Shown here piece by piece: positions 31,022-39,484 of a stretch of DNA of 64,000 nt. This DNA comes from a virus. The DNA lies in IMG/VR virus record IMGVR_UViG_3300031227_009907, positions 1 to 64,000 of that record. One strand, given 5' to 3'. Below the pieces are notes generated by a model that was given only the letters and a program-made list of their open reading frames with translations, was not told the origin of the DNA and did no database searches. The position numbers were made by a program, and so were the translations under genes. How positions within the stretch are numbered: position 1 is the first letter of the stretch; every line of letters begins with the position of its first letter.

Positions 31022-33673
31022 ATGCCTTTTGTTTCTCTCCATAATCACACAGAGTATTCAATTTTAGACGGTATTGGGTCTCCCCTTGAATGGGCGGAAG
31101 GGGCTAAGGCCAAGGGGATGCCTGCAATTGCCATTACAGATCATGGGAATATGTCTGGTGTAATGAAATTCTATTTAGCTTGTAAGGATGTTGGCGTTAA
31201 GCCGATAATAGGTTGCGAAGTATATATCGTAAGGGATGTGGAGGAAAAGACGCGAACAAGGGGGCATTTAGTTCTTTTAGCTAAGAACTATAAGGGGTAT
31301 TTAAACCTATTAAAGCTAGTTAGCGAAAGTTCTCTTCGTGGTTTTTACTATAAGCCACGAGTTGATTTTTCTATGTTATTAAAATACAGCAAGGGACTTA
31401 TTGGTTTATCTGCCTGCGTCCAGGGGCAAATCCCATTAGCTATTGCGGCTGGGAGGTCGTCTCTTGCGGTTAAGTTAGCAAAAACATTTAAGCGCATATT
31501 CAATGGGGATTTCTACTTAGAGTTAATGCCCCATAATCTTAGTGGGTTGGAGCGCATTAATTTTGGTTTAGTGAATATATCTAAAGAATTAGATATCCCC
31601 GTGGTTGTTACAAATGATTGCCACTATATAAATCCTGAAGACGTAGAAATCCAAGATGTCCTTCTGGCTATAGGCTTACATAAACCAATAGAGGAGTCGA
31701 GGTTTGACGTAAGGGATTGCCATTTGCGCGGTGCAGACGCAATGATTAAGGCGTTTTGTGACCATCAACCAAAATTCTATAGTATGCACCCCTCTTTAAT
31801 ACTCAGGGGTTGCGCAAATACGTTGGAAATAGCGGATAAGTGCGATGTTGAAATTCCACATGGTAGTTTTGACTTTCCTATTGTGGATAAAGATAATCCT
31901 GAGCGGTTAATTAAGGAACTTTGCGCTAAGGGTTGGGTTAGAAAGTTCCCCGAAGAATATGAAAGGATTAGAGAAGGAAATTATAATACCGCATATTATA
32001 AGCGATATAGAGTTGAGATTGATACTATCGTTGAGATGGGTTACGCTAATTATTTCTTAATGATAGTTGACCTTGTGTCCTGGGCAAAAAAACAAGGGAT
32101 ATGGGTTGGGCCAGCGAGAGGAAGCGTAGCAGGATCACTTGTGGCCTATTTGTTGGGCATTACAGAGGTTGATCCGCTTAGGTGGGGGCTCATGTTTGAG
32201 AGGTTCCTAAGTCGATCAAGAAAAACAAAGATTCCAGATATTGACTTAGATTTCCAGGCTGATAGGCGCGGGGAAGCTATTGAATATCTTCAAAAAAAGT
32301 GGGGGGAAGATCGTGTAGCGGCTATCTGTACATACGGGCATATGGGGGCTAAGGGGGCTATCAAGGACGTTAGTAAGGCTTTTGATGTCCCTTTTCCCGT
32401 TGTAAACAGTATAACAACGCAAATGGGTTTTAATGTTAGCCTTTCTGATACTAAAACATTAAGGAAGGTTCCTGGTTTTGTGGAGTTTTGTCGTAGAAAT
32501 CCAACAGTATTCAAGATAGCAAGAAGACTTGAGGGAAAGATTAAATATAAGGGAACGCACGCTGCGGGGGTTGTGATAGCCCCGGAGCCCATTGATACCT
32601 ATTTGCCCCTTAGAAGGGCTACAGGGCAGTCTAAGGGGGTTCTACCGGTAACACAGTGGGATATGGATGATGCCGCTGAAAGGGGACTTGTGAAGGTTGA
32701 CATCCTTGGGCTAACAAATCTCCAGGTTATGCAGGAGGCTTCCGATTTAATAAGAGAGGAGAATTCTGGGTTTGATATACATAAATATGATTTTAACAAT
32801 AAACAGGTCTGGAAGGCGTTCTCAACGGGTCTTGCGATGGGGATATTTCAGGCAGAGAGAGGACACTTCAGATATTTACTGAAAGAAATAAAGCCTCAAA
32901 ACATAAATGAACTTGCGGTTGTAACCGCGTTAGTTCGTCCTGGAGCCAAAGAGGTTGGACAGGATGAATTGTATATAATGAATAAGAGAAATCCTAGGAA
33001 AATTGTATATGACCACCCCTTATTTGAAGGTATCCTTAAAAATACATATGGTGTGTTGTGTTTCCAAGAACAAGTGATGGCTATCTGTAATAAGGTTGGC
33101 GGGATTAGTCTTGACGATACAGACCTTATCAGAGACGTTCTTGCAAAGAAGAAGCCTAAAGAAACAAGGGAGTGGAGAGAAACCTTTTTGAAAGGGGCAG
33201 AGAAGAGGATAGGGCCTGAGTTAGCGAATAAATGGTGGAAAATGATTGAGGCACATGCAGGTTATTCATTTAATCTAAGTCATGCAGTTGCTTACTCAAT
33301 TATTTCTTATCAGAATATGGTAATGAAGATTTTTTATCCATTACAGTATATGACCGCTTTGTTGCGCAATAACCTTAATAGCGACAATCTTGGTTTGTAC
33401 ATCGAAGAAGCCAATAAAATGAAGATACGAGTTAAAGAGCCCAATGTAGGATTAAGCGATATTAATTTTAAGATGATTCTTGATAGGCCGGAGCATCCCA
33501 TAAGGGCGAAACGTGGATATGTATTGGCAGGTTTTTTGTTTATTAAAGGAATTGGAGTGAAAAGCGCAAGTCGGCTTGTGAGGCTAAGGGATGAGCATGG
33601 TGTGGGTAAGTTCCTGAATTATGTGTCTAAGGGTATTCTTAAGAAGTTGGAAATCGCTGAGTTTAGAGTTTAA
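31022..33673 (+). CDS. dnaE: DnaE-type DNA polymerase III alpha subunit
   Basis: An 883-residue C-family polymerase. The N-terminal PHP domain (FVSLHNHTEYSILDG, AIAITDHGNMSG) is intact. The palm includes GPARGSVAGSLVAYLLGIT and the catalytic PDIDLDFQADRR; THAAGVVIAPEPI and CFQEQVMAICNKVGG are typical family blocks. It ends at a GIGVKSASRLV helix-hairpin-helix, so the OB-fold and tau-binding C-terminus of bacterial DnaE (about 1160 residues) is missing. It is the likely replicative polymerase, working with the DnaB-like helicase, loader and primase encoded upstream. No clamp gene was seen in the window. Confidence 0.92.
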   Translation: MPFVSLHNHTEYSILDGIGSPLEWAEGAKAKGMPAIAITDHGNMSGVMKFYLACKDVGVKPIIGCEVYIVRDVEEKTRTRGHLVLLAKNYKGYLNLLKLVSESSLRGFYYKPRVDFSMLLKYSKGLIGLSACVQGQIPLAIAAGRSSLAVKLAKTFKRIFNGDFYLELMPHNLSGLERINFGLVNISKELDIPVVVTNDCHYINPEDVEIQDVLLAIGLHKPIEESRFDVRDCHLRGADAMIKAFCDHQPKFYSMHPSLILRGCANTLEIADKCDVEIPHGSFDFPIVDKDNPERLIKELCAKGWVRKFPEEYERIREGNYNTAYYKRYRVEIDTIVEMGYANYFLMIVDLVSWAKKQGIWVGPARGSVAGSLVAYLLGITEVDPLRWGLMFERFLSRSRKTKIPDIDLDFQADRRGEAIEYLQKKWGEDRVAAICTYGHMGAKGAIKDVSKAFDVPFPVVNSITTQMGFNVSLSDTKTLRKVPGFVEFCRRNPTVFKIARRLEGKIKYKGTHAAGVVIAPEPIDTYLPLRRATGQSKGVLPVTQWDMDDAAERGLVKVDILGLTNLQVMQEASDLIREENSGFDIHKYDFNNKQVWKAFSTGLAMGIFQAERGHFRYLLKEIKPQNINELAVVTALVRPGAKEVGQDELYIMNKRNPRKIVYDHPLFEGILKNTYGVLCFQEQVMAICNKVGGISLDDTDLIRDVLAKKKPKETREWRETFLKGAEKRIGPELANKWWKMIEAHAGYSFNLSHAVAYSIISYQNMVMKIFYPLQYMTALLRNNLNSDNLGLYIEEANKMKIRVKEPNVGLSDINFKMILDRPEHPIRAKRGYVLAGFLFIKGIGVKSASRLVRLRDEHGVGKFLNYVSKGILKKLEIAEFRV

Positions 33674-33683
33674 GGGAGAAGAG

Positions 33684-33884
33684 ATGAAGAAGCTAATAGG
33701 TACTAGATTTGTAGTGCAGAGGATGGATGGTTCCTATAAGTGGACAATAATTATCTATGGGAGATTGAATTGTCCTGATTTTAGTGTTAATGGCGAATAT
33801 AAGCATAAATCTGCGGATGGTGCGAGGAGAGGAAGTGGGCGATGGTTGAAGAAGTTTGGCATTGAACTACGCTGGAAGGACTAA
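33684..33884 (+). CDS. Small tandem-family protein 1 (WxWTI...RWxKKxGIEL)
   Basis: 66 residues from the ATG at 33684, GGGAGAAGAG upstream. It has a three-strand plus C-terminal helix pattern: YKWTIIIYGR, a central YKHKSADGARRGS turn and RWLKKFGIEL. It is the first of five adjacent paralogues; a sixth distant one is at 42981. The layout resembles the DUF1508/YegP type of small fold but I cannot confirm homology. Confidence 0.6.
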   Translation: MKKLIGTRFVVQRMDGSYKWTIIIYGRLNCPDFSVNGEYKHKSADGARRGSGRWLKKFGIELRWKD

Positions 33885-33893
33885 GGGAAAGAA

Positions 33894-34094
33894 ATGAAGG
33901 GCTACAAAGCGGAAATAAAAGCTTGGGAGTTTTGTGGGGGAAGGTGGAATTGGACGATTGGATTTATGCTTAGGGGGCAAGCATATGGGGATGATGCTAG
34001 GCTTACTTCTGGTTGGTACAAAGGTTATAAAAGTGCCTCATTAGCTCGCAGGGCAGCGAAACGTTGGGCTAAGAAGTTAGGGATTGAACTGTAA
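33894..34094 (+). CDS. Small tandem-family protein 2
   Basis: 66 residues. RWNWTIGFMLRG, YKSASLARRAAKRWAKKLGI. The C-terminal helix AAKRWAKKLGI is nearly identical to that of members 3 and 4. Confidence 0.6.
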   Translation: MKGYKAEIKAWEFCGGRWNWTIGFMLRGQAYGDDARLTSGWYKGYKSASLARRAAKRWAKKLGIEL

Positions 34095-34107
34095 GAAGGG
34101 AGAAGAG

Positions 34108-34308
34108 ATGAAGGGGTATGTAACGATCCGGGCTAACCCCCCTATTGATGGTGGGTGGAAGTGGACTATATTTGCGTATTATCCCAATAGTCCTATATTG
34201 CTTCGTATTGAGGCCGAATTTGCCTATAGTTCTGTTGATAGTGCGGATAGGGCGGCTAAACGTTGGGCGAAGAAGTTAGGTATTGATTTAGGAAAGGGAG
34301 AGAAATGA
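34108..34308 (+). CDS. Small tandem-family protein 3
   Basis: 66 residues from the ATG at 34108 after GGGAGAAGAG. GWKWTIFAYYPNSP, YSSVDSADRAAKRWAKKLGI. It shares a start and end at DNA level with member 4. Confidence 0.6.
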   Translation: MKGYVTIRANPPIDGGWKWTIFAYYPNSPILLRIEAEFAYSSVDSADRAAKRWAKKLGIDLGKGEK

Positions 34309-34481
34309 AGGGGTATGTAAGGAGGTACACTGTTGATGGTGAATGGAGGTGGACTATATTTGCGCGTCATCCCAATAGTTCTATTCGGCTTCGTGTCGAG
34401 GGCGGATTTGACTATAGTTCTATTGATAGCGCAGATAGGGCGGCTAAACGGTGGGCGAAGAAGTTAGGTATTGAATTGTAA
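34305..34481 (+). CDS. Small tandem-family protein 4
   Basis: 58 residues starting inside the stop region of member 3 (AATGA overlap) with GGAAAGGGAGAG upstream. EWRWTIFARHPNSSIRLR then YSSIDSADRAAKRWAKKLGI, the closest relative of member 3. Confidence 0.6.
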   Translation: MKGYVRRYTVDGEWRWTIFARHPNSSIRLRVEGGFDYSSIDSADRAAKRWAKKLGIEL

Positions 34482-34495
34482 AAATGGAGAAAGAA

Positions 34496-34684
34496 ATGGA
34501 AGGGACCTATTCGGTTTATCCAGACAGTTATAATTCTTGGATTTGGAGTATTTATGTGGTAAGGAATGCTGGCGTTGGTTATGAGATAAAGCCTATTTAT
34601 CATTATACTTCTCGTAAAAGTGCTATGAATGGAATGAGAAGGGCCGCTAAGAGATTTGGGATTACAGCACTTAGGAGGGAATAG
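34496..34684 (+). CDS. Small tandem-family protein 5
   Basis: 62 residues. SWIWSIYVVRNAG, YTSRKSAMNGMRRAAKRFGI. It is the most diverged of the tandem set but keeps the W-x-W-S/T-I strand and the RAAKRxGI helix. Confidence 0.55.
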   Translation: MEGTYSVYPDSYNSWIWSIYVVRNAGVGYEIKPIYHYTSRKSAMNGMRRAAKRFGITALRRE

Positions 34685-34687
34685 TCA

Positions 34688-35188
34688 ATGTCTTTAGCTT
34701 TTTTTAATAGACCAGATACTTATACTAATAAATTAGGTTCCAAGGAAATATGTGGTGTTGCATTAAAGACGTTTAACTCTGAATTACTTGAAGTCCCCCT
34801 TGAGAAGCCCGATCTTCAAGAACATGTTCAAATGCAGGGCTCAGGGCTTTTGTATTTTAATATGTTGTTACAACGAGCTAAAAATACGGCAGATAAGGTA
34901 AATGCAGAATATGATGAATTGTTGGCATCAACAAAGTCGCAGGCCGTTACTGAGTTGAGAGAAGAGTCTGGGGCTAAAAGGCCCACTAATGATGAAATTA
35001 ATGAGAGGTCAAAGACTATATTTGAGGATAAAAGGAGTGGTGCTAACGCATACTATGTTGGTTTAGAGAAGAAAAGAGATAGAGCAAATAAAATCCTCAG
35101 TATGCTTGAGATATGGGTTAGGTGTTGGACAGCAAAGAGTTTTGATATAGGTAGCCAGGCTAAACTTTTAGGTGGAGGAGACATGTAA
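34688..35188 (+). CDS. Hypothetical protein paired with SSB
   Basis: 166 residues. A structured N-terminus (NKLGSKEICGVALKTFNSEL) is followed by long charged helices (RAKNTADKVNAEYDELLAST), probably coiled coil. Its stop overlaps the SSB start (ATGTAATG), so translation is coupled. A role beside ssDNA binding or recombination is inferred from position only. Confidence 0.55.
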   Translation: MSLAFFNRPDTYTNKLGSKEICGVALKTFNSELLEVPLEKPDLQEHVQMQGSGLLYFNMLLQRAKNTADKVNAEYDELLASTKSQAVTELREESGAKRPTNDEINERSKTIFEDKRSGANAYYVGLEKKRDRANKILSMLEIWVRCWTAKSFDIGSQAKLLGGGDM

Positions 35189-35955
35189 TGGCTTATGATG
35201 CTTCTGAAATTGAAAAACGGATAAAGGACAGGCTTAAAGGTCGTGGGATGGGCGGTGGAAAGCTGTGGGTTGATTATGATAGGAAAGTGACAAAGGTGCG
35301 ATTGTATGGTGATTTTGTTGTGGTTCCTAAGCACTGGATTCCTGTGGGAGGGAATAAGCGGATTCCTGCTGTTTGCCCTGGGAAGGGGTGTAGAATTCAT
35401 AAGCTTGTCGAGAAGTTGGGAGGATATAAAGACTATGAACAGACCGCGAAGAGCATGTGGGCAAGCGACAATTTTGTTTTTAATTGCTGGTGGTTGGATG
35501 AACCAAAAGATAAAAATGGGGATTTGATTTGGAAGGTTTGTGAACTGTCATGGTCTGCGATGTCTCAGGTGGTTGATAAAGCGGCCGAAAAAGGAATTGA
35601 TTATCTTGATCCCAAGAAAGGGCATATTCTCGGGATAGAAAAAATTAGTGTTAGAACAAAAGGAGGGAGGACTCGAAACCAGTATGCAATTCGTTTTTCT
35701 AAAGGGCCTAAGCCTATTCCGCGTGAGTTGCTTGATCTTGAGTTGAACGATATAGCGCCTCTATATCCTCCTTTTGGAGATGAAATTTGGCAGCAAGTAA
35801 GAAGCATATATCGTCCTAAATTGCTGAAACTTGAAGGAGATGTATCGACCAAAGAAGAGGGGGATAATTATGATGAAGATGAATATGGTGAAGATGAAGA
35901 TGATACCGATGATGCCGGGGATGCTGTTATAGAGGATGATGATATTCCATTCTAA
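35188..35955 (+). CDS. Single-stranded DNA-binding protein (phage type)
   Basis: 255 residues. The core (TKVRLYGDFVVVPKHWIPVG, a CPGKGCRIH cysteine/histidine patch, FNCWWLDEPKDKNGDLIWKV) does not look like bacterial SSB. The C-terminal 40 residues are acidic and end in DDDIPF, identical to the partner-binding tip of E. coli SSB. It probably coats ssDNA at forks and recruits replication and repair enzymes by that tip. The zinc patch is reminiscent of T4 gp32. Confidence 0.75.
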   Translation: MAYDASEIEKRIKDRLKGRGMGGGKLWVDYDRKVTKVRLYGDFVVVPKHWIPVGGNKRIPAVCPGKGCRIHKLVEKLGGYKDYEQTAKSMWASDNFVFNCWWLDEPKDKNGDLIWKVCELSWSAMSQVVDKAAEKGIDYLDPKKGHILGIEKISVRTKGGRTRNQYAIRFSKGPKPIPRELLDLELNDIAPLYPPFGDEIWQQVRSIYRPKLLKLEGDVSTKEEGDNYDEDEYGEDEDDTDDAGDAVIEDDDIPF

Positions 35956-35970
35956 ATAAAGGATAATGTA

Positions 35971-36225
35971 ATGGGGATTAAAATTGAATCGGTACAAGAT
36001 GAGTTTGACATTACAGTTTTAAAGCCCAAGGATACATTTGAATATGAGGGAAGGTATTATATGGTTGTGAATGTTGCCGCCATTATTAGTGGGGGAGAGG
36101 TTAAGGGGGATTTTTTCTGTGTTGATTTTGGCTCTGGGTTTGTTAATGTATTTTCTTCTAATCCAAAGAAATTAAGTCGTCCGTTTCGTAAGGTTGATTT
36201 TATTGCGCACGAAGAGAAAGTTTAA
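35971..36225 (+). CDS. Hypothetical protein
   Basis: 84 residues, mostly beta (DTFEYEGRYYMVVNVAAIIS), AAAGGATAATGTA before the ATG. No motif is recognised. Confidence 0.5.
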   Translation: MGIKIESVQDEFDITVLKPKDTFEYEGRYYMVVNVAAIISGGEVKGDFFCVDFGSGFVNVFSSNPKKLSRPFRKVDFIAHEEKV

Positions 36226-36229
36226 CGAG

Positions 36230-36811
36230 ATGTCTTGGAAAGGAGTAAAAGATAAAGACGGTCTTTATAATTTTTGCACTCGCTGTTCTTTATGTGAGAC
36301 AAGGCGGCAAATGGTCTTAGGGTACGGAGGGAATAAGGCTATCTTTGTGGGGGAGGCCCCAGGAGAGGAGGAGGACTGGAAGGGGAGACCTTTTGTGGGG
36401 AAATCAGGGAGGCTTGCACGCAGGGGGCTAAACAATCTTGGTTTTTCCCATAAAAGTGGGTTTTTTATGAATACGGTTTTATGTCGTCCCCCTCGAAATA
36501 GGAACCCTACAGCAGATGAAATAAAAGCCTGTCGGTTTAGAGACCGTCTTTATCTTGCAGTTAAACTTAATGACTGTAATACCGTAATATGTTTAGGGAA
36601 AGTTGCCTTTAGTGCCGTTGTTAATGATCGTGATATGTTTGAGACATTATGGAGGATGGAAAAATGTAAATATAGGATGAAACTCAGGGATATTACAGTT
36701 TTTGTTGGGAAAACTAAACATCCTGCTTATTATCTAAGGCAACCCGATTCGCAGAAAAGTTTTGAGAGTGATATGTATAAAACCTTAAATTTTCTTGGCC
36801 TTTTACAGTAA
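36230..36811 (+). CDS. Uracil-DNA glycosylase, family 4-like
   Basis: 193 residues from the ATG at 36230. Iron-sulfur ligands FCTRCSLC at the N-terminus and two further Cys at about 95-115 (VLCRPPRNRNPTADEIKAC). Motif A is FVGEAPGEEEDWKGRPFVGK and motif B is KHPAYYLR. The family removes uracil from DNA and is common in phages that code for their own repair. It has the length expected for family 4/5. It may counteract dCMP deaminase-derived uracil. Confidence 0.85.
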   Translation: MSWKGVKDKDGLYNFCTRCSLCETRRQMVLGYGGNKAIFVGEAPGEEEDWKGRPFVGKSGRLARRGLNNLGFSHKSGFFMNTVLCRPPRNRNPTADEIKACRFRDRLYLAVKLNDCNTVICLGKVAFSAVVNDRDMFETLWRMEKCKYRMKLRDITVFVGKTKHPAYYLRQPDSQKSFESDMYKTLNFLGLLQ

Positions 36812-36823
36812 AGGAAAATAATT

Positions 36824-37060
36824 TTGCATAAGTGTATTGAAAATTGGGCAAATGTAGTTGCTGGAAACGTAAGGAATTATATTGCTAAGGTGAGAGAGGC
36901 CAGGGAGAATGATTTGGAGATAGAAGCGGCATTTAATGAAGGGACCGTTAATGGGCTGAGGATAGCTGTCGCTAAAATGCTAATGTCTATGGCCATGGAA
37001 ATGGAAGATACTAGCAATTCCTTACAGACTATAATTGACGAGTGTAAGAGGATAAATTAA
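36824..37060 (+). CDS. Small helical hypothetical protein
   Basis: 78 residues from a TTG start after AAAGGAAAAT. All helical (VREARENDLEIEAAFNEGTV). It ends immediately before the RecA TTG. The function is unknown. Confidence 0.5.
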   Translation: MHKCIENWANVVAGNVRNYIAKVREARENDLEIEAAFNEGTVNGLRIAVAKMLMSMAMEMEDTSNSLQTIIDECKRIN

Positions 37061-38077
37061 TTGAAAGGAAGAAGCTTTACAACGCTAAAGAATAAATTAG
37101 CTAAGGAATTTCCTGGCTTGATATTTACTCCTGACGAGATTAAGCCCTCCTTAATTATGTCGTCCGGTTGCATAGGGATTGACTGGATTACAAGGATCGG
37201 GGGGTATGAGGCAGGGAGAATATATGAAATATCTGGGCCTGAGCATTCGGGGAAGACAACACTTGCATTACTATTCATTAAGCAATGTCAGAAAAAAAAT
37301 ATCCCATGTGTGTACATTGACGCAGAACATTCAATGGATAAAGATTATGCCAGGTTCCTTGGGGTTAATGTTGATGAACTTATCTACGCTCTTCCTGATA
37401 CGATGGAAGAAGCTTTTGAAATAGTTGAGAAAATAGCAGAGCAATCTTCCATTGATAATTCTAAATGTGTTGTAATTGATTCATTTGCTGCTTTAGCCCC
37501 AAAAAGAGAGATTGACGGGGGTGTTTCTAAAGACACAATAGGGATACAAGCTTCGGTTATGAGTCGCTCATTGCGCTTGTTGAAAAATAAATTGCGTAGA
37601 GGAGGGTGTTTTCTTTTAGGGACAAACCAGGTGAGGCAAAAGGTGGGAGGGTATTTGTCTGGCATAGAGATTACCCCATGTGGGCAGGCCCTTAAGCATT
37701 ACGCTTCTGTGCGAATAAAGCTATCTAATTATTCTTGGGTTAGGAAAGGTGGAGTTAAAACCGGAAAGGCTGTAGCACATAGGATACGTGCCAAGGTTAT
37801 CAAAAATAGGATGGGATGTCCTTTTTATTCAACCGAGTTTAATTTAAGGTTTGAAGGAAAAATTGGGCTAGATCAAACGCTTAGCATTATTGATACGGCT
37901 ATAGCGGCTAAGGTCTTAAGGAAGGTCCAAAGGAACAAGAAGAAGGTTTTGGTCTTAGGAGATATGGAGTGGAAAAGTATGAAAGAATTTGGCGGTAGTG
38001 TCAATAAAGATGTTCTTAGAAAGATGGTTGTATTGATTAGGGAAAGAATTCAGGAAGATAGGAAAAGTTTGTCTTAA
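37061..38077 (+). CDS. recA: RecA-family recombinase
   Basis: 338 residues from a TTG right after the preceding stop. ISGPEHSGKTTLALLFI is the Walker A, PCVYIDAEHSMDKDYARFLG the next RecA block, and KCVVIDSFAALAPK the Walker B; FLLGTNQVRQKVGG matches loop L2. It forms filaments on ssDNA for strand exchange. Compared with bacterial RecA the N-terminal helix is short. It sits with SSB, UDG and SbcCD as a recombination/repair block. Confidence 0.9.
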   Translation: MKGRSFTTLKNKLAKEFPGLIFTPDEIKPSLIMSSGCIGIDWITRIGGYEAGRIYEISGPEHSGKTTLALLFIKQCQKKNIPCVYIDAEHSMDKDYARFLGVNVDELIYALPDTMEEAFEIVEKIAEQSSIDNSKCVVIDSFAALAPKREIDGGVSKDTIGIQASVMSRSLRLLKNKLRRGGCFLLGTNQVRQKVGGYLSGIEITPCGQALKHYASVRIKLSNYSWVRKGGVKTGKAVAHRIRAKVIKNRMGCPFYSTEFNLRFEGKIGLDQTLSIIDTAIAAKVLRKVQRNKKKVLVLGDMEWKSMKEFGGSVNKDVLRKMVVLIRERIQEDRKSLS

Positions 38078-38121
38078 GGGGGTATGGTCTTAATTGAGAT
38101 ACTAATTATGCGGAGGTTGGA

Positions 38122-39240
38122 GTGAAGGTTTATCATATTGCCGATTTACACATAAGAAATGGTTTTACCTGTGGGGTAATGAGAAACGGGTTTGATTCTC
38201 GATTGTTTGACCTGAGAAAGCTTTTGATGTCCGTTGCTTTTGATGCGGCTAAATATAAAAAGAAGAGTAAGGGCGAACAGGTAGTCCTTATAGTTTCGGG
38301 CGATGTATTTAATAGCCCAGACCCAGATACAATATCTCGCTGTGTCTTTGATGAATTTTTATTTTTTTGCCTTGAAAATTTTATTTATATAGTGATGATA
38401 CCAGGTAATCACGAGGTAGAAGGGGCGTATACGTCTCTTGATAATTATGCAAGTATGAACCTTAATCCTTTAATGGTTAGCACCTGTAAGAGTAAATGTT
38501 TTGATGTATGGGAGAAGGGAAGGATTGGGGTTGTCCCTTGGCAGGAAGATATTGGAAAGATGATTGACGGGATTAAGAAGGTTAAGAGGGGAGGGGCTGC
38601 AATCCTAGTTACTCATGGGATAGTTGAAGGGTTTGCTCCGAATAATTGGGAAGAGAGAAATGAGTTAGACGGTAGAATACCGGTTAAGCTACTTAGGGAC
38701 TTTGAATATTGTGCATTAGGTCATTTACATTGCAATCATTTCTCTAAGAATATTGGATACCCTGGAGGAATTATAAGGGAGGGTTTTCACGAAGGAAATG
38801 TTGAAAAAGGAGTTATTGAACTCACATTTAAAGGGGGGAAGCTTACACATAAGGTTTGTAAGATTTTTACTGATAAGCTTTTTGCTATTTATACTTTTAG
38901 CAAATCGGGATGGAAAAAATATAATGCTGACTTAAGCAGTGGATGTATTAATTTTGTTAGATTTAATATCCCATCTTCTTTAATCCGTTATAAGCAAAAG
39001 TTGATTGACAAAGTTCGTAGAGATGGGATAGACTATGTAGAGGCGTGTCGCTTAAATGGGCCTATCAGCCAAGGAGGGGAAGGAAGGAAAATTGAGAAGG
39101 CTAATGTTGTAAAAGGAAAGGGATTAAAAGAGTTTATGGAAGAATGTATTGTAAGTGAAATAAGCCGTAAAGGATTTAAAATGGCCGATGAGATAAAATC
39201 TGTTTGTTGCAAGGCTTTAGATAAAGTATCTATAGAATAG
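38122..39240 (+). CDS. SbcD/Mre11-like nuclease subunit
   Basis: 372 residues, GTG start with CGGAGG upstream. Calcineurin-type motifs: IADLHIRNG, IVSGDVFNSPDPD, MIPGNHEVEGAY, ILVTHGIVEG and ALGHLHCNHF. It is the metallophosphoesterase partner of the SbcC-like ATPase at 39485 and probably processes double-strand ends, like T4 gp47. The C-terminal 130 residues are basic. Confidence 0.88.
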   Translation: MKVYHIADLHIRNGFTCGVMRNGFDSRLFDLRKLLMSVAFDAAKYKKKSKGEQVVLIVSGDVFNSPDPDTISRCVFDEFLFFCLENFIYIVMIPGNHEVEGAYTSLDNYASMNLNPLMVSTCKSKCFDVWEKGRIGVVPWQEDIGKMIDGIKKVKRGGAAILVTHGIVEGFAPNNWEERNELDGRIPVKLLRDFEYCALGHLHCNHFSKNIGYPGGIIREGFHEGNVEKGVIELTFKGGKLTHKVCKIFTDKLFAIYTFSKSGWKKYNADLSSGCINFVRFNIPSSLIRYKQKLIDKVRRDGIDYVEACRLNGPISQGGEGRKIEKANVVKGKGLKEFMEECIVSEISRKGFKMADEIKSVCCKALDKVSIE

Positions 39241-39250
39241 GAGAGAAAAG

Positions 39251-39469
39251 ATGGGTCTTTACTTAACAAGAGATGTAGAAGGGTATGGACTTTGGAATGG
39301 GATGCCACTTTATAGTAAAAGGGAAGGGGCGTTTGTTGTCAAGAACAACTTTATACTAAATTATTGGGGAAATAAGCGGCCTTGGATGGTAAAACTTAAA
39401 GTGGGGGAGATTATGAAAATAGACTATATAGACGGCAATATACGGCAAAGAAAAGTAAAAAAAACATAA
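39251..39469 (+). CDS. Small hypothetical protein between SbcD and SbcC
   Basis: 72 residues with GGAGAGAAAAG upstream. Beta-rich and basic at the end (IRQRKVKKT). The function is unknown. Confidence 0.5.
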   Translation: MGLYLTRDVEGYGLWNGMPLYSKREGAFVVKNNFILNYWGNKRPWMVKLKVGEIMKIDYIDGNIRQRKVKKT

Positions 39470-39484
39470 AAGGTATACAGTGTT

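Noticed and set aside
33684-34684. Tandem array as simple DNA repeats
   Set aside because: Similarity is mainly at protein level with separate starts, stops and ribosome sites, so they are genes.
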